Origin: DATGKK01 sp035294725
GTDB lineage: Bacteria; Actinomycetota; Acidimicrobiia; Acidimicrobiales; Bog-793
Direction of reading: 5' to 3'
DNA: 13,172 bases
Assembly (NCBI GenBank): GCA_035294725.1
Contig: DATGKK010000136.1
Location: 1 to 13,172, forward strand
Shown: piece after piece, positions 13,029 to 13,172 of the stretch
How the letters are laid out: every line of letters starts with the position of its first letter
How positions within the stretch are numbered: position 1 is the first letter of the stretch
Program-made: the position numbers and the translations under genes
The notes under the pieces: model-generated
Databases searched by the model: none
The model's input: only the letters and a program-made list of their open reading frames with translations
Told to the model about the DNA's origin: nothing

Positions 13029-13151
13029 TTACAAAGGCGCGGGGACGCGAATCGCGTACGCCGCAAGGTACTTGGATAGCGGGGTCCACCACTTGAACGC
13101 GGGTCGCGCGTATCGTTGGGAATTCCGGCGCGCATCACTTCCTCGGGCCAT
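13029..13151 (-). CDS. 40-codon open frame: small basic protein or C-terminus of a gene beyond the edge
   Basis: From ATG 13151 the frame encodes 40 residues, with a basic N-terminal half (ARGSDARRNSQRYARP), an aromatic FKWW and a hydrophobic end, stopping at TAA five bases before the ATG of the membrane protein gene. A good ribosome site (AGGAG, eight bases upstream) supports a true small gene. However, the frame stays open through the seven codons left before the window edge (LLVGVGI), so it may equally be the cytosolic tail of a larger membrane protein. Twelve of 40 codons end in A or T, which is less GC-biased than neighbouring genes. No family is recognised. Confidence 0.4.
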   Translation of the reverse strand: MARGSDARRNSQRYARPAFKWWTPLSKYLAAYAIRVPAPL

Positions 13152-13159
13152 GATCCCAA

Positions 13160-13172
13160 CTCCTACAAGGAG
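13160..13172 (-). promoter_or_regulatory. Shine-Dalgarno site within a short hairpin at the window edge
   Basis: The minus strand reads CTCCT-TGT-AGGAG at the very edge. AGGAG lies eight bases before ATG 13151 and could serve as its ribosome site; CTCCT just upstream is its exact complement, giving a 5-bp stem with a three-base loop that would hide it. It only matters if ATG 13151 is a true start. Confidence 0.35.

Noticed and set aside
13093..13125. ECF-type promoter motif (GGAATT near CGATAC) ahead of the membrane protein gene
   Set aside because: The two elements are only about five bases apart instead of about 16, so they cannot serve as -35 and -10 of one promoter.

Overview
The window is very GC-rich (G or C at most third codon positions) and every gene I can support lies on the minus strand, so the biology reads from right to left. 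Frequent GTG and TTG starts, gene overlaps of 1-11 bp and the order rimP-nusA-ylxR-infB-rbfA-truB-ribF point to an actinomycete. The look of the IF-2 N-terminus and of the RibD reductase domain suggests class Acidimicrobiia, but that is an impression from memory, not a search result.

Right end (about 11491-13172): the last 40 codons of an open frame that reaches the window edge (either a small protein or the tail of a larger one), then an unrecognised 309-aa single-pass membrane protein with a cysteine-containing outer domain, then an ECF-type sigma factor. This is the accessory-looking part. The sigma factor follows a membrane protein of unknown family instead of preceding a recognisable anti-sigma factor.

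Middle (4045-11451): the transcription/translation cluster rimP-nusA-ylxR-infB-rbfA-truB-ribF. It is preceded by a candidate extended -10 promoter, and between that promoter and rimP lies a perfect intrinsic terminator. This arrangement suggests premature-termination control of the nusA/infB operon. RibF at the distal end keeps its FMN adenylyltransferase half, but its riboflavin kinase half lacks the expected motifs.

Left (1-4001): a second set, def-fmt-rpe-mogA-ribD-ribB(A), with gaps of no more than about 30 bp. It may be transcribed from a TANNNT box spaced for a leaderless def mRNA. The set joins N-formylmethionine handling (Fmt adds the formyl group, Def removes it), pentose phosphate metabolism (Rpe), molybdenum cofactor synthesis (MogA) and the early riboflavin steps (RibD, RibB). 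RibB runs off the left edge. Riboflavin synthase is not between ribD and ribB.

There are no tRNA, rRNA, CRISPR or insertion-sequence signatures, and no stretch over 300 bases without a gene. Most of the window is conserved housekeeping DNA. The points most worth a second look are the rimP leader terminator, the degenerate RibF kinase half, and the sigma factor/membrane protein pair with a perfect 13-bp hairpin inside its coding sequence.
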